NCBI GenBank assembly: GCA_023408075.1
Contig: JAEYKW010000001.1
Span: 1 to 64,000 of the forward strand
DNA from: Bacillota bacterium
GTDB taxonomy: Bacteria > Bacillota > Clostridia > Christensenellales > SZUA-584
Reading direction: 5' to 3'
DNA length: 64,000 bases
The notes under the pieces are model-generated. The model ran no database searches, was not told the DNA's origin, and saw nothing but the letters and a program-made list of their open reading frames with translations. Below are positions 24,346 to 32,273 of the stretch, in pieces. A program made the translations under genes and the position numbers. Numbering within the stretch: the stretch's first letter is position 1; each line of letters opens with the position of its first letter.

Positions 24346-25257
24346 ATGGTCGATGTATGCCTGCTGGGCTGCGGCGGTATGATGCCGCTGCCTCAAAGGC
24401 GGCTCTCGGCGCTTTTATACCGGTTCAACGGACACATGATACTGATTGACTGCGGCGAAGGCACACAGGTATCAATCAAACAGGCGGGATGGGGCTTTAA
24501 ATATATCGATGCGATTTGTTTGACGCATTTCCATGCCGACCATATCGCGGGGTTGCCGGGCTTGCTGCTGACTCTCGGCAATGCAGGCCGTGCGGAACCG
24601 CTCACGCTGATCGGCCCGCCGGGCCTTGCCTATGTGGTCAATGGGCTGACTGTCATCTCTCCGAACCTGCCTTTCGACCTCAATATCATTGAGCTGCCCG
24701 CGTCTAAAGGCTCGCAAATTCAAATCGGCAATGTGACTGTGCGCTCACTGCCCGCCGACCATTCCGTTCCGTGTTTCGCGTATCATCTGGAAATCAAAAG
24801 GCCGGGGCTTTTTCATGCCGAACACGCAAGGGAGCTCGGCATTCCGCTGGCTTGCTGGAGACGGCTGCAAGCCGGTGAAACGGTGGATATTGACGGCAGG
24901 CATTTTGAACCGGGCATGGTGCTCGGGCCGCCCCGGAGAGGCATTAAGGTCTCGTACTGCACCGACACGAGGCCCGTGAAGGAGCTTCCTGCGTTCTGCA
25001 GTCAATCCGATTTGCTGATTTGCGAGGGCATGTACGGCGAAGACGAGCTGCTGCCGGTTGCTATTGAAAAGCATCATATGATATTCTCCGAAGCGGCAGA
25101 GCTTGCCAAAGCGTCGGCCTCGGGCGAGCTGTGGCTCACGCATTACAGCCCATCGCTCAAGGACCCGGAACAGTTTATCGGACGTGCCGGAAGCATTTTT
25201 TCGCACTCTCACGCCGGACATGATTTAAAGACGAAAACATTGAAATATACGGATTGA
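24346..25257 (+). CDS. rnz: Ribonuclease Z
   Basis: Zinc-dependent endonuclease that trims tRNA 3' trailers. The 303 residues belong to the metallo-beta-lactamase fold with LTHFHADHIAGLPG (about 60-73), LIDCGEGTQ, PADHSVPCFAYHL, YCTDTRP and the final LTHYSP. The tRNAs seen in this window all encode CCA, so in this organism the enzyme would mainly serve CCA-less tRNAs or other RNA. AAGGGGGACGCA precedes the ATG. Probably cotranscribed with the UppS-like gene. Confidence 0.93.
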   Translation: MVDVCLLGCGGMMPLPQRRLSALLYRFNGHMILIDCGEGTQVSIKQAGWGFKYIDAICLTHFHADHIAGLPGLLLTLGNAGRAEPLTLIGPPGLAYVVNGLTVISPNLPFDLNIIELPASKGSQIQIGNVTVRSLPADHSVPCFAYHLEIKRPGLFHAEHARELGIPLACWRRLQAGETVDIDGRHFEPGMVLGPPRRGIKVSYCTDTRPVKELPAFCSQSDLLICEGMYGEDELLPVAIEKHHMIFSEAAELAKASASGELWLTHYSPSLKDPEQFIGRAGSIFSHSHAGHDLKTKTLKYTD

Positions 25258-25350
25258 TTGAACAAACATCGTTTTGTTAAGCATGCGATGCCGTAAAATT
25301 TGAGTGCATATGCACATATTGATTAACGAAATGAAGTAAGGTTCAGTACA

Positions 25351-25373
25351 ATCGGCCCTTTTTGTCGGTTTAG
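25351..25373 (+). repeat. Left terminator-like flank of repeat B
   Basis: TCGGCCCTTTTTGTCGGTTTA closely resembles the sequence on the other side of the element (25543-25566), suggesting duplication of a terminator by insertion. As a hairpin this copy is weak. Confidence 0.45.
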
Positions 25374-25542
25374 GCTGCTGACAAAATCACAAATTTCTTT
25401 TCGAGTGAAGTTTAAGCGGTCGACTACGAAGTCGAATAAAATCCCATGTTTAAAGCGCTTTAACATGGGATGCGTTCCACTTCGTAGTGTAGTCACGTCG
25501 CTTCGCTCCTCGGCATAACAGGATGGGGTTTTCATCAAGCTG
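25374..25542 (+). repeat. Palindromic repeat family B
   Basis: A nested inverted repeat with no coding capacity. The outer arms ACTACGAAGT (25423-25432) and ACTTCGTAGT (25479-25488) enclose an almost perfect palindrome at 25441-25471 (ATCCCATGTT with AACATGGGAT around AAAGCGCTTT). Its right end, GGGGTTTTCATCAAGCTGA, recurs inverted at 21337. The rest of the gap 25258-25690 holds no gene. Confidence 0.7.
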
Positions 25543-25566
25543 AGTCGGCCCTTTGGTCGGCTTTTT
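25543..25566 (+). terminator. Terminator on the right flank of repeat B
   Basis: AGTCGGCC pairs with GGTCGGCT (two G-U) around CTTT, with a TTTTT tail. Probably the displaced terminator of rnz. Confidence 0.55.
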
Positions 25567-25690
25567 GGCCTTTTAGCCGGACAATGCTTTAACCGTACGC
25601 GCATACGTGTGACCGCACACAATTTGACAATACACATACTATAATAATGAGCCATTTAAGGCGTGAATGAGGTGGAAAAGGGGAAAGAGT

Positions 25691-25918
25691 ATGATTACAG
25701 ATTTCCAGATGGACATGAATATGCCGGGCACAGGTAATTGTGTCCCGCAGGAAACAGTCATAACAGATGTCAAGCTGGCACACGCTTATGTGCCGTTTCA
25801 AAAAATGTGTGCGACGTATATGCCTCTTGAAGGATTAAGACAGGGAACCATCTTCCCGCCGCTGGTCGGCATGTATGGATGGCAAAGAAAAGGGATGGGG
25901 GATGATATGTATGACTAG
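25691..25918 (+). CDS. cotJA: Spore coat protein CotJA
   Basis: Small inner-coat protein. In the 75-residue form starting MITDFQMDMN, the family core is LAHAYVPFQKMCATYMPLEG followed by LRQGTIFPPLVGMYG. ATG 25691 follows AAAAGGGGAAAGAGT; the longer upstream frame lacks a ribosome site in a suitable place. Its end overlaps cotJB by 8 bases. It forms the cotJABC operon, expressed in the mother cell under sigma E in Bacillus. CATACTATAATA at 25637 could be part of a promoter, but no convincing -35 was found. Confidence 0.93.
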   Translation: MITDFQMDMNMPGTGNCVPQETVITDVKLAHAYVPFQKMCATYMPLEGLRQGTIFPPLVGMYGWQRKGMGDDMYD

Positions 25919-26186
25919 GGATGAAATGCTTAAAAAGCTCAGCGCGCTGGACTTTTACATTATCGATCTCGGCCTTTATTTAAATACGCATCCCGATGAC
26001 AAAGAAGCGGTCATGAAATATAACGCCATGGTTAAAGAAGCCAGCATGCTTCGGCAGGATTATCAGGAGCAGTTCGGCATGCTGATGGTTGGAAGCGCCC
26101 CCAGCAGATTCCCGTGGCAATGGATCGACAATCCGTGGCCGTGGCAGTATAAATTTAATTTTGATTTGTCGGGAGATGATAGATAA
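25911..26186 (+). CDS. cotJB: Spore coat protein CotJB
   Basis: Small coat assembly protein of 91 residues, starting MTRDEMLKKLSALDFYIID. Motifs are LGLYLNTHPDDKEAVMKYN and the Trp/Pro-rich end FPWQWIDNPWPWQYKFN, typical of CotJB. ATG 25911 lies about 9 bases after GGGGGATG and inside the end of cotJA, so the pair is translationally coupled. Its TAA overlaps the cotJC ATG by one base. Confidence 0.93.
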   Translation: MTRDEMLKKLSALDFYIIDLGLYLNTHPDDKEAVMKYNAMVKEASMLRQDYQEQFGMLMVGSAPSRFPWQWIDNPWPWQYKFNFDLSGDDR

Positions 26187-26857
26187 TGTGGATGTACGAT
26201 AAAAAACTGGAATACCCTATCAAGATAAAAAAACCTGACCCCAGAATGGCCAGTTTGATCCTGACGCAGTACGGCGGGCCGGACGGCGAGCTGGGCGCTG
26301 CATTGCGGTATTTGAGCCAGCGTTTTTCTATGATTACGCCGGAGGCAAAGGCGACGCTTAACGATATCGGCACGGAGGAACTTGCCCACCTGGAGATGAT
26401 CGGCACAATGGTGCGGCAGCTCACGGAAAACGCAAGCTTGAAGGAAATTCAGGACAGCGGAGTGGCCGCATATTATGTGGATCATGACAAAGCGGTTTAT
26501 CCGGCCAGTGCGTCAGGCTCTCCGTTTACGGCGGCTTATTTACAATCAAAGGGAGACCCCATAACCGATCTGACAGAGAATATGGCAGCGGAACAAAAAG
26601 CACGCTCCACATACGAATATATTATGAACATGGCGGATGATCCGGACGTGATTGCGCCGTTAAAATTTCTGCGCGAAAGGGAAGTCGTCCATTTCCAGCG
26701 TTTCGGAGAATCTTTAAGGCTCGTTCAGGAGTATCTTGAAAACAAAAAGAGATTCAGCATGAGCAATACGAGCAACATGGGTAACATGGGCAACATGGGC
26801 AATATGGGCAATATGGGTAAGATGCCCAACATGGGTGATATGGGCAAGATGAAATAG
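26186..26857 (+). CDS. cotJC: CotJC, manganese-catalase-like spore coat protein
   Basis: Ferritin-like Mn catalase homologue of the spore coat; it may protect spores from peroxide. The 223 residues hold the metal-site helices GGPDGELGAALRYLSQRF, DIGTEELAHLEMIGTMVRQ (about 56-74), ENMAAEQKARSTYEYIM and FLREREVVHFQRF. From about residue 193 there is an unusual Met/Asn/Gly-rich tail of repeated NMG triplets ending MGKMK, which most CotJC proteins lack. A decayed copy of this gene lies just downstream. Confidence 0.93.
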   Translation: MWMYDKKLEYPIKIKKPDPRMASLILTQYGGPDGELGAALRYLSQRFSMITPEAKATLNDIGTEELAHLEMIGTMVRQLTENASLKEIQDSGVAAYYVDHDKAVYPASASGSPFTAAYLQSKGDPITDLTENMAAEQKARSTYEYIMNMADDPDVIAPLKFLREREVVHFQRFGESLRLVQEYLENKKRFSMSNTSNMGNMGNMGNMGNMGKMPNMGDMGKMK

Positions 26858-26869
26858 CTTGTGTTTTAT

Positions 26870-26897
26870 AAGGATGCACATTGCTGCATCCTTTTTT
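26870..26897 (+). terminator. Terminator of cotJABC
   Basis: AAGGATGCA (26870-26878) pairs with TGCATCCTT (26885-26893), followed by further T. Confidence 0.88.
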
Positions 26898-27069
26898 ACA
26901 TAAACTCGCCGATAGAGGCTTTCCAACTTGTTAATAATTCAAACTATTTCTCGATGCTAAAGAAGAAAATACATATGCCATTTGTTATAGTCGTGGCTAT
27001 AACGGTATGTTTGTTATATCAATCTATCATACCTGCCATGGCAATCGTTCCTCAAATTTATTCCAATAG

Positions 27070-27275
27070 AAACGACGACATCGGCACGGAGGAGCTTGCT
27101 CATTTGGAAATGATCGGCACATTAGTGCGGCAGCCGATGCAATACAAAGGAAATGCAGGACAGCGGCATGGCTGCTCATTCAAAAAGCCGCTTATCCGGT
27201 GAGCGAGAATATTGCAGATAATCCGGGTGTAATCGGTCCTTTAAAATTTTTGCGCGAAAGGGAAGTTTTCAGCGC
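27070..27275 (+). pseudogene. Decayed cotJC copy
   Basis: Three blocks in the order of cotJC survive. They are NDDIGTEELAHLEMIGTLVRQ-like coding sequence at 27072-27134, CAGGACAGCGG...AAAGCCGCTTATCCGG at about 27156-27199, and ADNPGVIGPLKFLREREV-like sequence at about 27215-27270. Large parts between them are deleted and the frame is broken. Upstream in the same frame as the first block is an unrelated hydrophobic stretch. It lies 200 bases after the intact cotJC, so a tandem duplication that decayed is likely. Confidence 0.8.
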
Positions 27276-27294
27276 TGTTCTTTTTTCTCTTCAA

Positions 27295-28218
27295 TTATAG
27301 CTTTTGAATCGCAGCAACCGCCCATATGAAGTTGCCGGCTAAAAAGGTCCAAAGCCATACCGAACGGAGCGTTTGCCTGTACAAGCCGGTTTTTGCAGGG
27401 TTGTTTTTTATAAACCGCCCGATTTCTTTCCTGTCTTTTATGACAATCACAATTGCCAACGCGAGAAACAACGCGGGGACTCCATAGTCTATCAGCCCTT
27501 TGCCGCTATCCGGTATATTGGATACGACCATGTTCAGTCCGCCTGCCATAAAGTTGTTCAGGCAATGCAAAAGCAGCGCCCACTTGAACGAATATTCAAT
27601 CGCTGCATAGGCGAATACTAACCCTGCAAATATCGCAAAAAACCCTTGAGCAAACGCCCGGTGGTAAATACCAAATGCAAGAGAAGAAATCAGGACCGCA
27701 AATACTTTTCCTCCGCTTTCAAACATTCTTAAAGCCGCTCCCCTGAATACAATTTCTTCAAACAGCGGGCCTATCAGAACCCCTGACACAATGACGAGAA
27801 TAGGTATTGTATCAACCCGGGTGTCAACAGTTCCGCCATACAAGGTATATCCTGCGCCGTTCAGCGCCTGTTCCGCGAGGTGTAAACAGGATGCCATAAC
27901 GGTTTGTACTGCCAGAATACAGATAAACAGCTTAGTAAACGCTGCCGCGCTCATTTTTCGCTCTACAACTCTCATATCGTAGCGGAACAGCTTTGGCCCT
28001 CTAAAGAGTAAAATTATGCACAGCACCAAAATCTTTACGATGACCGACTTGACCGAATCATCCAGTGCCGTATGCGTCATCATTTCATAGGCTGCCGGAA
28101 CCAGATACTGTGCCGCCGCGATGCAAAACAAAGCAAAAAATATCCGGTTCGTTTCTTTTAGGGCAGCTTTTTTTGTTGGTTCATGCTGCATATTCTGTTC
28201 TTGCCGCTCTGAAAGCAT
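27295..28218 (-). CDS. CPBP family intramembrane metalloprotease
   Basis: Membrane protease of the CAAX/ABI family; bacterial members act in peptide maturation, bacteriocin immunity or unknown roles. The 307 residues show about seven or eight helices and the three catalytic motifs: LFEEIVFRG (EExxxR), FGIYHRAFAQG (FxxxH) and LLHCLNNFMAG (HxxxN/D). ATG 28218 follows GAAGGAC. It lies 44 bases downstream of a TetR gene on the same strand, so expression is probably controlled by that repressor. Confidence 0.9.
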   Translation of the reverse strand: MLSERQEQNMQHEPTKKAALKETNRIFFALFCIAAAQYLVPAAYEMMTHTALDDSVKSVIVKILVLCIILLFRGPKLFRYDMRVVERKMSAAAFTKLFICILAVQTVMASCLHLAEQALNGAGYTLYGGTVDTRVDTIPILVIVSGVLIGPLFEEIVFRGAALRMFESGGKVFAVLISSLAFGIYHRAFAQGFFAIFAGLVFAYAAIEYSFKWALLLHCLNNFMAGGLNMVVSNIPDSGKGLIDYGVPALFLALAIVIVIKDRKEIGRFIKNNPAKTGLYRQTLRSVWLWTFLAGNFIWAVAAIQKL

Positions 28219-28262
28219 TCAAATGTCCTTCTTTCACTTGTTTGTATAGATCGCTCCAGCTC

Positions 28263-28808
28263 CTATTTTATGAAGGATTGGAACGCCTGTTGAAGCAGCA
28301 CGGAAGCGTCCTCTTTGCTTATGTCCAAGCTGTCTGTTGCCACGAGACTTGCGATTCCATGGGTATATATCCAAACGTTCTCAAACACTCCCTGCGCAGC
28401 ACTGCCGGAGAACTTTTTGGCTTCCTCCGCGCTGCGCTTTACAAAATTAAATTCCGCGGAAACGACTTTTACTATTTTATCGACGCGAAACGCACCGGAT
28501 AACATAAGCAGCCTGAACAAGTGTTTTTCTGTTCTGGCAAAATCAATATACGCGAGACCGTAAGTCAGAAATTGTGATTTCTCAAAAGGATAGGTTTTCA
28601 GGAAGCTGATATAGAATTCGTTCGCCTTTTTATATAGCTCCCTTTTTAGTTCCGTCATATTTTTAAAAACACGGAATATCGGTGTAACCGATATTCCCAA
28701 ATAAGTCCCTACGTTTTTTGCGTTACAGGCTTCAGGCCCTTGGCTTCTCGCAATTTCAAAAGCAGCGTTCAACACATCTTCCCTCGATACCTTTGATTTG
28801 GGCGGCAT
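28263..28808 (-). CDS. TetR/AcrR family regulator
   Basis: DNA-binding repressor of unknown ligand, 181 residues from MPPKSKVSREDVLNAAFEIA. The helix-turn-helix is the stretch NAKNVGTYLGISVTPIFRVF (about 29-48), followed by a TetR-like ligand domain. ATG 28808 lies 7 bases after AAAGGAG; a further in-frame ATG at 28826 lacks a site. It is cotranscribed with the CPBP protease. A palindrome, TTACGTAA, lies at its likely transcription start. Confidence 0.9.
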   Translation of the reverse strand: MPPKSKVSREDVLNAAFEIARSQGPEACNAKNVGTYLGISVTPIFRVFKNMTELKRELYKKANEFYISFLKTYPFEKSQFLTYGLAYIDFARTEKHLFRLLMLSGAFRVDKIVKVVSAEFNFVKRSAEEAKKFSGSAAQGVFENVWIYTHGIASLVATDSLDISKEDASVLLQQAFQSFIK

Positions 28809-28845
28809 GGTATGCTCCTTTGTCATAATGGTTTCGTATTGTGCA

Positions 28846-28890
28846 TTACGTAACGATTATTATCATATTGAATGGCTGTCAGTTTGTCAA
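28846..28890 (-). promoter_or_regulatory. TetR-CPBP promoter with candidate operator
   Basis: Minus strand: TTGACA (28890-28885), 17-base spacer, TATGAT (28867-28862). The palindrome TTACGTAA at 28853-28846 sits near the expected +1, a good place for self-repression. The rest of the gap to 29157 shows no gene. Confidence 0.7.
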
Positions 28891-29157
28891 GTAAGGCTAA
28901 AAAGAAAGTACGCTGGCGTATCGCAGCCATTTGATGACAGCTTCCCGCTCACAGGAGCCTGCCAAAAAACACATCCGCAGCCAATACGTTTTGTAACAGA
29001 GAGATCGGCCCGCCGATACTTTCAGCGTAACCGGGTGGTTATTATTTTCCGCATAAAACAATCAACAAAAAAGGGCTTTTGCGTAAGATAATACAGAAAC
29101 ATGCGACTGCCGGAATTGACATCAACATACCCATTAATCATGGAAGGTGGTAACAAA

Positions 29158-29607
29158 ATGGCCAACGGCACAATAATGAGCAGCCATAACCAAACATATC
29201 AGAACGAAGCAAGACAAAGAAACGGGAACCTCACAAGAACACCGGGCAGCCCGGCGGACAGACCCATGGACAGACCAAGGGATATTCCTCCGATAGATCA
29301 GTTTACGGGGGAGAGCGTGATGCCGTCGGATTCACTTTTGGTTCCGCTGGTTCCCGCACCGCAGCCCGCTCCGCAAACACAGCCCGCAGCAAGAAGAAGC
29401 CCTCAAAATTCTCAAGAGTACTTAAGGGAGCATATCGGCCAAAACGTGCGCGTCGAATTTTTAATCGGCTCGGACGGTGCTTTGATTGACAGAACGGGTA
29501 GGCTCGTACAAGTCGGTGAAAACTTTATCGTACTGCAGCCCATAGGAACGGACGATCTTCTCATGTGCGATTTGTTTTCCATCAAATTCGCGACAATCAG
29601 CCGGTAA
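29158..29607 (+). CDS. Probable spore-coat-like protein with C-terminal beta domain
   Basis: Not securely assigned. The 149-residue form begins MANGTIMSSHNQTYQNEA, which is Asn/Gln-rich. A Pro-rich low-complexity region (about 27-85; PRDIPPIDQF, APQPAPQTQPA) follows. The last 60 residues are a compact domain, EHIGQNVRVEFLIGSDGAL then FIVLQPIGTDDLLMCDLFSI. Such domains occur in clostridial proteins near coat genes. ATG 29158 follows GGAAGGTGG. Neighbouring cotJ and Mn catalase genes support a coat role; this is inference. Confidence 0.6.
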   Translation: MANGTIMSSHNQTYQNEARQRNGNLTRTPGSPADRPMDRPRDIPPIDQFTGESVMPSDSLLVPLVPAPQPAPQTQPAARRSPQNSQEYLREHIGQNVRVEFLIGSDGALIDRTGRLVQVGENFIVLQPIGTDDLLMCDLFSIKFATISR

Positions 29608-29612
29608 ACGGA

Positions 29613-29646
29613 AAGCCTATAACGGACAAGGTTGTAGGCTTTTTTT
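29613..29646 (+). terminator. Terminator after the coat-like gene
   Basis: AAGCCTATAAC (29613-29623) pairs with GTTGTAGGCTT (29631-29641, one mismatch), with T to 29646. The T tract reaches the stop codon of the convergent amidohydrolase. Confidence 0.8.
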
Positions 29647-30811
29647 ATACCTTGTCCGATTGATAAACGACCTGGCCATTGATAATCGTATAAAGACAGT
29701 TGGTAAACGTGTCCATCGGATTGCCGTCAAATATCGCGATATCCGCATCTTTGCCGGGCGCAAGGCTGCCCACGCGATGCGCGACATTGCAAATCTGCGC
29801 GGCGTTTATCGTAATGGCTTTGAGTCCCTCGTCAATACCCAAGCCTTCCTTGGCAGCCAGCCCTGCGCAAAGGGGCAGATACTGTATCAAAGAGACGGGA
29901 TGGTCGGTCGTGATCGCGACTTTTACACCGGCGTGATGCAGCACACCTGCGGTTTTAAAGTCGGAATACTGAATTTCAATTTTGCTTCTTGAGGCCAGCG
30001 TCGGGCCGACGATGGCGGGGAAGCCGGATTCTTTTATGGCCGAATCAATGAGATGACCTTCGGTGCAATGATCCAGCGTTAAATTGAGGTCGAACAGCTT
30101 TGCGATACGGATCGCCGTGAGAATGTCGTAAGCGCGGTGAACATGGGCTTTGAGCGGTATTTCCTTGCGAAACACGGGAAGCCAGCATTCACGCCGCGGA
30201 TTCTCTTCAAACGGCTCGCTTTTCTCTTTCGCGGCCTTTTTTTGCTCATAGTAAGCTTTCGCGTAGCACAGCTCTTCGCGCAGCATCGCGCCGATGGACA
30301 TGCGTGTGGACGGCATCAGATTGTTGCCGCCGTAGTTCTTTTTCGGGTTTTCTCCGAACGCGATTTTCATCGCAGCCGGTTCCAGCACGATCATATCATC
30401 GAGCTTGCGCCCGTCCGTCTTGATAAATGCAAACTGTCCGCCCACCACATTGGAGCTGCCGGGGCCGACCATCACGGACGTGATGCCCGCTTTGATTGCG
30501 CTGTGAAACGCGGCATCCATCGGGTTTATCGCGTCAATCGCTTTGAGATAGGGCGTCACCGGCATGGTCACCTCGTTGCAGTCATTGCCGTCTGTCCCCA
30601 CCTTCTCTTCGGAAATGCCCAAATGACAATGCGCTTCGATCAAACCGGGAAGCACCCAACATCCTTTCGCATCAATCACAATGCCGTCGTCATTCTCCGA
30701 CGCATCGACTGTTTCGCCCACTGATTGAATCTTAGGTCCATTGGTGAAAAGGCACCCGTTTTCATAATTAATCCCATTCATTGTGAAAATCTTACCGTTT
30801 TTTATTAGCAT
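29645..30811 (-). CDS. Amidohydrolase (imidazolonepropionase-like)
   Basis: Metal-dependent hydrolase of unknown substrate, 388 residues. Motifs are the N-terminal metal pair LPGLIEAHCHLG (His-x-His), KAHVHRAYDILTAIRIA, LDHCTEGHLID, the catalytic Asp in VAITTDHPVSL, and the closing GSLAPGKDADIAIFDGNPMD. The sequence has no N-terminal signal, so it is cytosolic. I chose ATG 30811, 8 bases after AAGGAG; a GTG three codons upstream overlaps the ribosome site. Alone on its strand here; its place in purine or histidine breakdown is possible but unproven. Confidence 0.82.
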   Translation of the reverse strand: MLIKNGKIFTMNGINYENGCLFTNGPKIQSVGETVDASENDDGIVIDAKGCWVLPGLIEAHCHLGISEEKVGTDGNDCNEVTMPVTPYLKAIDAINPMDAAFHSAIKAGITSVMVGPGSSNVVGGQFAFIKTDGRKLDDMIVLEPAAMKIAFGENPKKNYGGNNLMPSTRMSIGAMLREELCYAKAYYEQKKAAKEKSEPFEENPRRECWLPVFRKEIPLKAHVHRAYDILTAIRIAKLFDLNLTLDHCTEGHLIDSAIKESGFPAIVGPTLASRSKIEIQYSDFKTAGVLHHAGVKVAITTDHPVSLIQYLPLCAGLAAKEGLGIDEGLKAITINAAQICNVAHRVGSLAPGKDADIAIFDGNPMDTFTNCLYTIINGQVVYQSDKV

Positions 30812-30909
30812 GAAATTCACTCCTTGAGATTAATACAAAACATTCTTTGCATAGCGTGCCCCCGAAACGAAAATAATAATCTTAAGAAATCAGCAAAGGA
30901 GAAATGATA

Positions 30910-31041
30910 ATGGATAATATGAAAAACAACCAAAACTGCCAGAACAATCAAAACCAAAACAAACGGCAGAATGTGCAGAAAAATAATCAAAACAAACAGC
31001 AGAATACCCAGAAAAACAACCAGAATCAGGACAACTGCTAA
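30910..31041 (+). CDS. Asn/Gln-rich micro-protein, 43 aa
   Basis: ATG 30910 lies 8 bases after AAAGGAG, an excellent ribosome site. The product starts MDNMKNNQNCQ and ends NQNQDNC. It is about two thirds Asn plus Gln, with scattered Lys and two Cys (residues 10 and 43), and has no hydrophobic segment. A perfect intrinsic terminator follows, so it is probably its own transcription unit. No family recognised; position next to spore catalase and coat genes suggests a spore protein. Confidence 0.7.
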   Translation: MDNMKNNQNCQNNQNQNKRQNVQKNNQNKQQNTQKNNQNQDNC

Positions 31042-31070
31042 ACAGCGCTTTATAATAAGCTATTATTATT

Positions 31071-31104
31071 GGGATGTTGCTTTCTGCAACATCCCGCTGT
31101 TTTT
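31071..31104 (+). terminator. Terminator of the Asn/Gln-rich gene
   Basis: GGGATGTTGC (31071-31080) pairs perfectly with GCAACATCCC (31086-31095), then GCTGTTTTT. Confidence 0.88.
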
Positions 31105-31774
31105 AATTCGGGTTTGTAAATTGCGGCGGCTGAGGATTGCTGGGCGCAAAATACTGTCCGCCCGGAGAAGACAGATCAAAGTACAGCCTTGAGTCGCCGG
31201 TGACGCCCCAGTCCTTGAGCGAACCTGTGTCTTTAATGCGGTTGAATGCTTCACGGAACATCGTGTTATGCGCTTCCTCGCGGTTCAGCAGAAAATCGAT
31301 TGTTTCCCGAACGCCTTTGTCGTTGATTTGCCGGTACAAATACTGATAGACAACCTTGGCGCGTTCCTCAGCGGCGATGTCGGACAATATGTCTGCCGCG
31401 AGATCGCCTGTGGATTCAATATAGGCCCCCGTCCAGGGAAATCCCGAAGCGTTTGTCAATGCCGGGGTTAAACCCGTCTGCACATGGGCCTGGATATTGC
31501 CGATATCCGCATTCGCCGCGTCGATGGTATGTCCATTGAGCAGGTTGACAGTGGTGGCCACCATCTCCATATGGCCGAGTTCTTCGCATGCCACATCCAG
31601 AAACAGATCCTTGATCTGCGGGTCGTTGATCCGAAAGCTCTGAGATATATACTGCAGAGCAGCCTTTAGCTCGCCATGAGCGCCGCCAAGCTGCTCCTGC
31701 ATCATGGCCGCATAATCCGGGTTCGGCGCATCGACCTTTACGGGAAAAAGAAGCTGCTTTTCGTGTTTGAACAT
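31103..31774 (-). CDS. Manganese catalase family protein
   Basis: Second ferritin-like Mn catalase homologue, 223 residues, probably detoxifying peroxide in the spore or cell. It begins MFKHEKQLLFPVKVD and holds GGAHGELKAALQYISQSF, DVACEELGHMEMVATTVNLL (about 60-79), DIAAEERAKVVYQYLY and FLLNREEAHNTMFREAF, which supply the Glu/His metal ligands. The C-terminal tail is Pro/Asn/Gln-rich. AACGGAGGATATCAA precedes the ATG. It resembles CotJC but lacks the NMG tail. Confidence 0.9.
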   Translation of the reverse strand: MFKHEKQLLFPVKVDAPNPDYAAMMQEQLGGAHGELKAALQYISQSFRINDPQIKDLFLDVACEELGHMEMVATTVNLLNGHTIDAANADIGNIQAHVQTGLTPALTNASGFPWTGAYIESTGDLAADILSDIAAEERAKVVYQYLYRQINDKGVRETIDFLLNREEAHNTMFREAFNRIKDTGSLKDWGVTGDSRLYFDLSSPGGQYFAPSNPQPPQFTNPN

Positions 31775-31902
31775 TTGATATCCTCCGTTTTGTTAATTCT
31801 GTTATATTTTCTTCAAAAAGAATAATTAATATGCTGATAAATTTGCCATCAGTATGATATACAATCAAAAGAAAAGCTTTTGATGCGACACTTTCGGCTC
31901 AC

Positions 31903-32190
31903 ATGAAGCAAATCGATTGGATTCGGGTGCTGGGCAATCAGACGGAGGAACACAGAACGGCGCTGTTTTCGCTTGTGAGCGAGCGATATGATATTCATGA
32001 CATCGCCGAATTTCTGGAGGATAAATACGGCATCGTTGTACGCGTCGGGCTGCACTGCGCGCCGTTGATTTACCGCTATATCGGCAGCGGGCAGACCGGT
32101 ACGCTGCGCGTGAGCTTATGCTGTTTTAATGAGACATCGCATGCGTTTGTTGAAGGCTTAAAAGCATTTGAACAGCATGCGTGTTCATGA
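31903..32190 (+). pseudogene. C-terminal fragment of a cysteine desulfurase family protein
   Basis: An open stretch of 95 codons equals only the last quarter of a class V aminotransferase of the NifS-like group. EHRTALFSLV, HDIAEFLEDKYGIVVRVGLH then CAPL (with the catalytic Cys) and TGTLRVSLCCFNET match that family's end. The PLP-binding domain and Lys are missing upstream, and no ribosome site precedes the first ATG. One such NifS-like subfamily is tied to selenium-dependent molybdenum hydroxylases, and xdhC-yqeB-yqeC lie next door. It is most likely a decayed gene. Confidence 0.75.
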
Positions 32191-32273
32191 ATTCGCGGTT
32201 CGGTCTTAACGGCTGCATCGCGCACTGCCGCATGGCTGATATCTTAAAACAGGGCTATTGTTCCTAGTGACTG

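Noticed and set aside
25637..25648. Sigma-E/G promoter for cotJABC based on CATACTATAATA
   Set aside because: No matching -35 at the right distance; the motif alone is too short to call.
26760..26857. Triplet-like DNA repeat resembling a short tandem or CRISPR-like array
   Set aside because: Units are 9 bases, in frame and encode NMG repeats of CotJC; there are no spacers. No CRISPR array was seen in the window.
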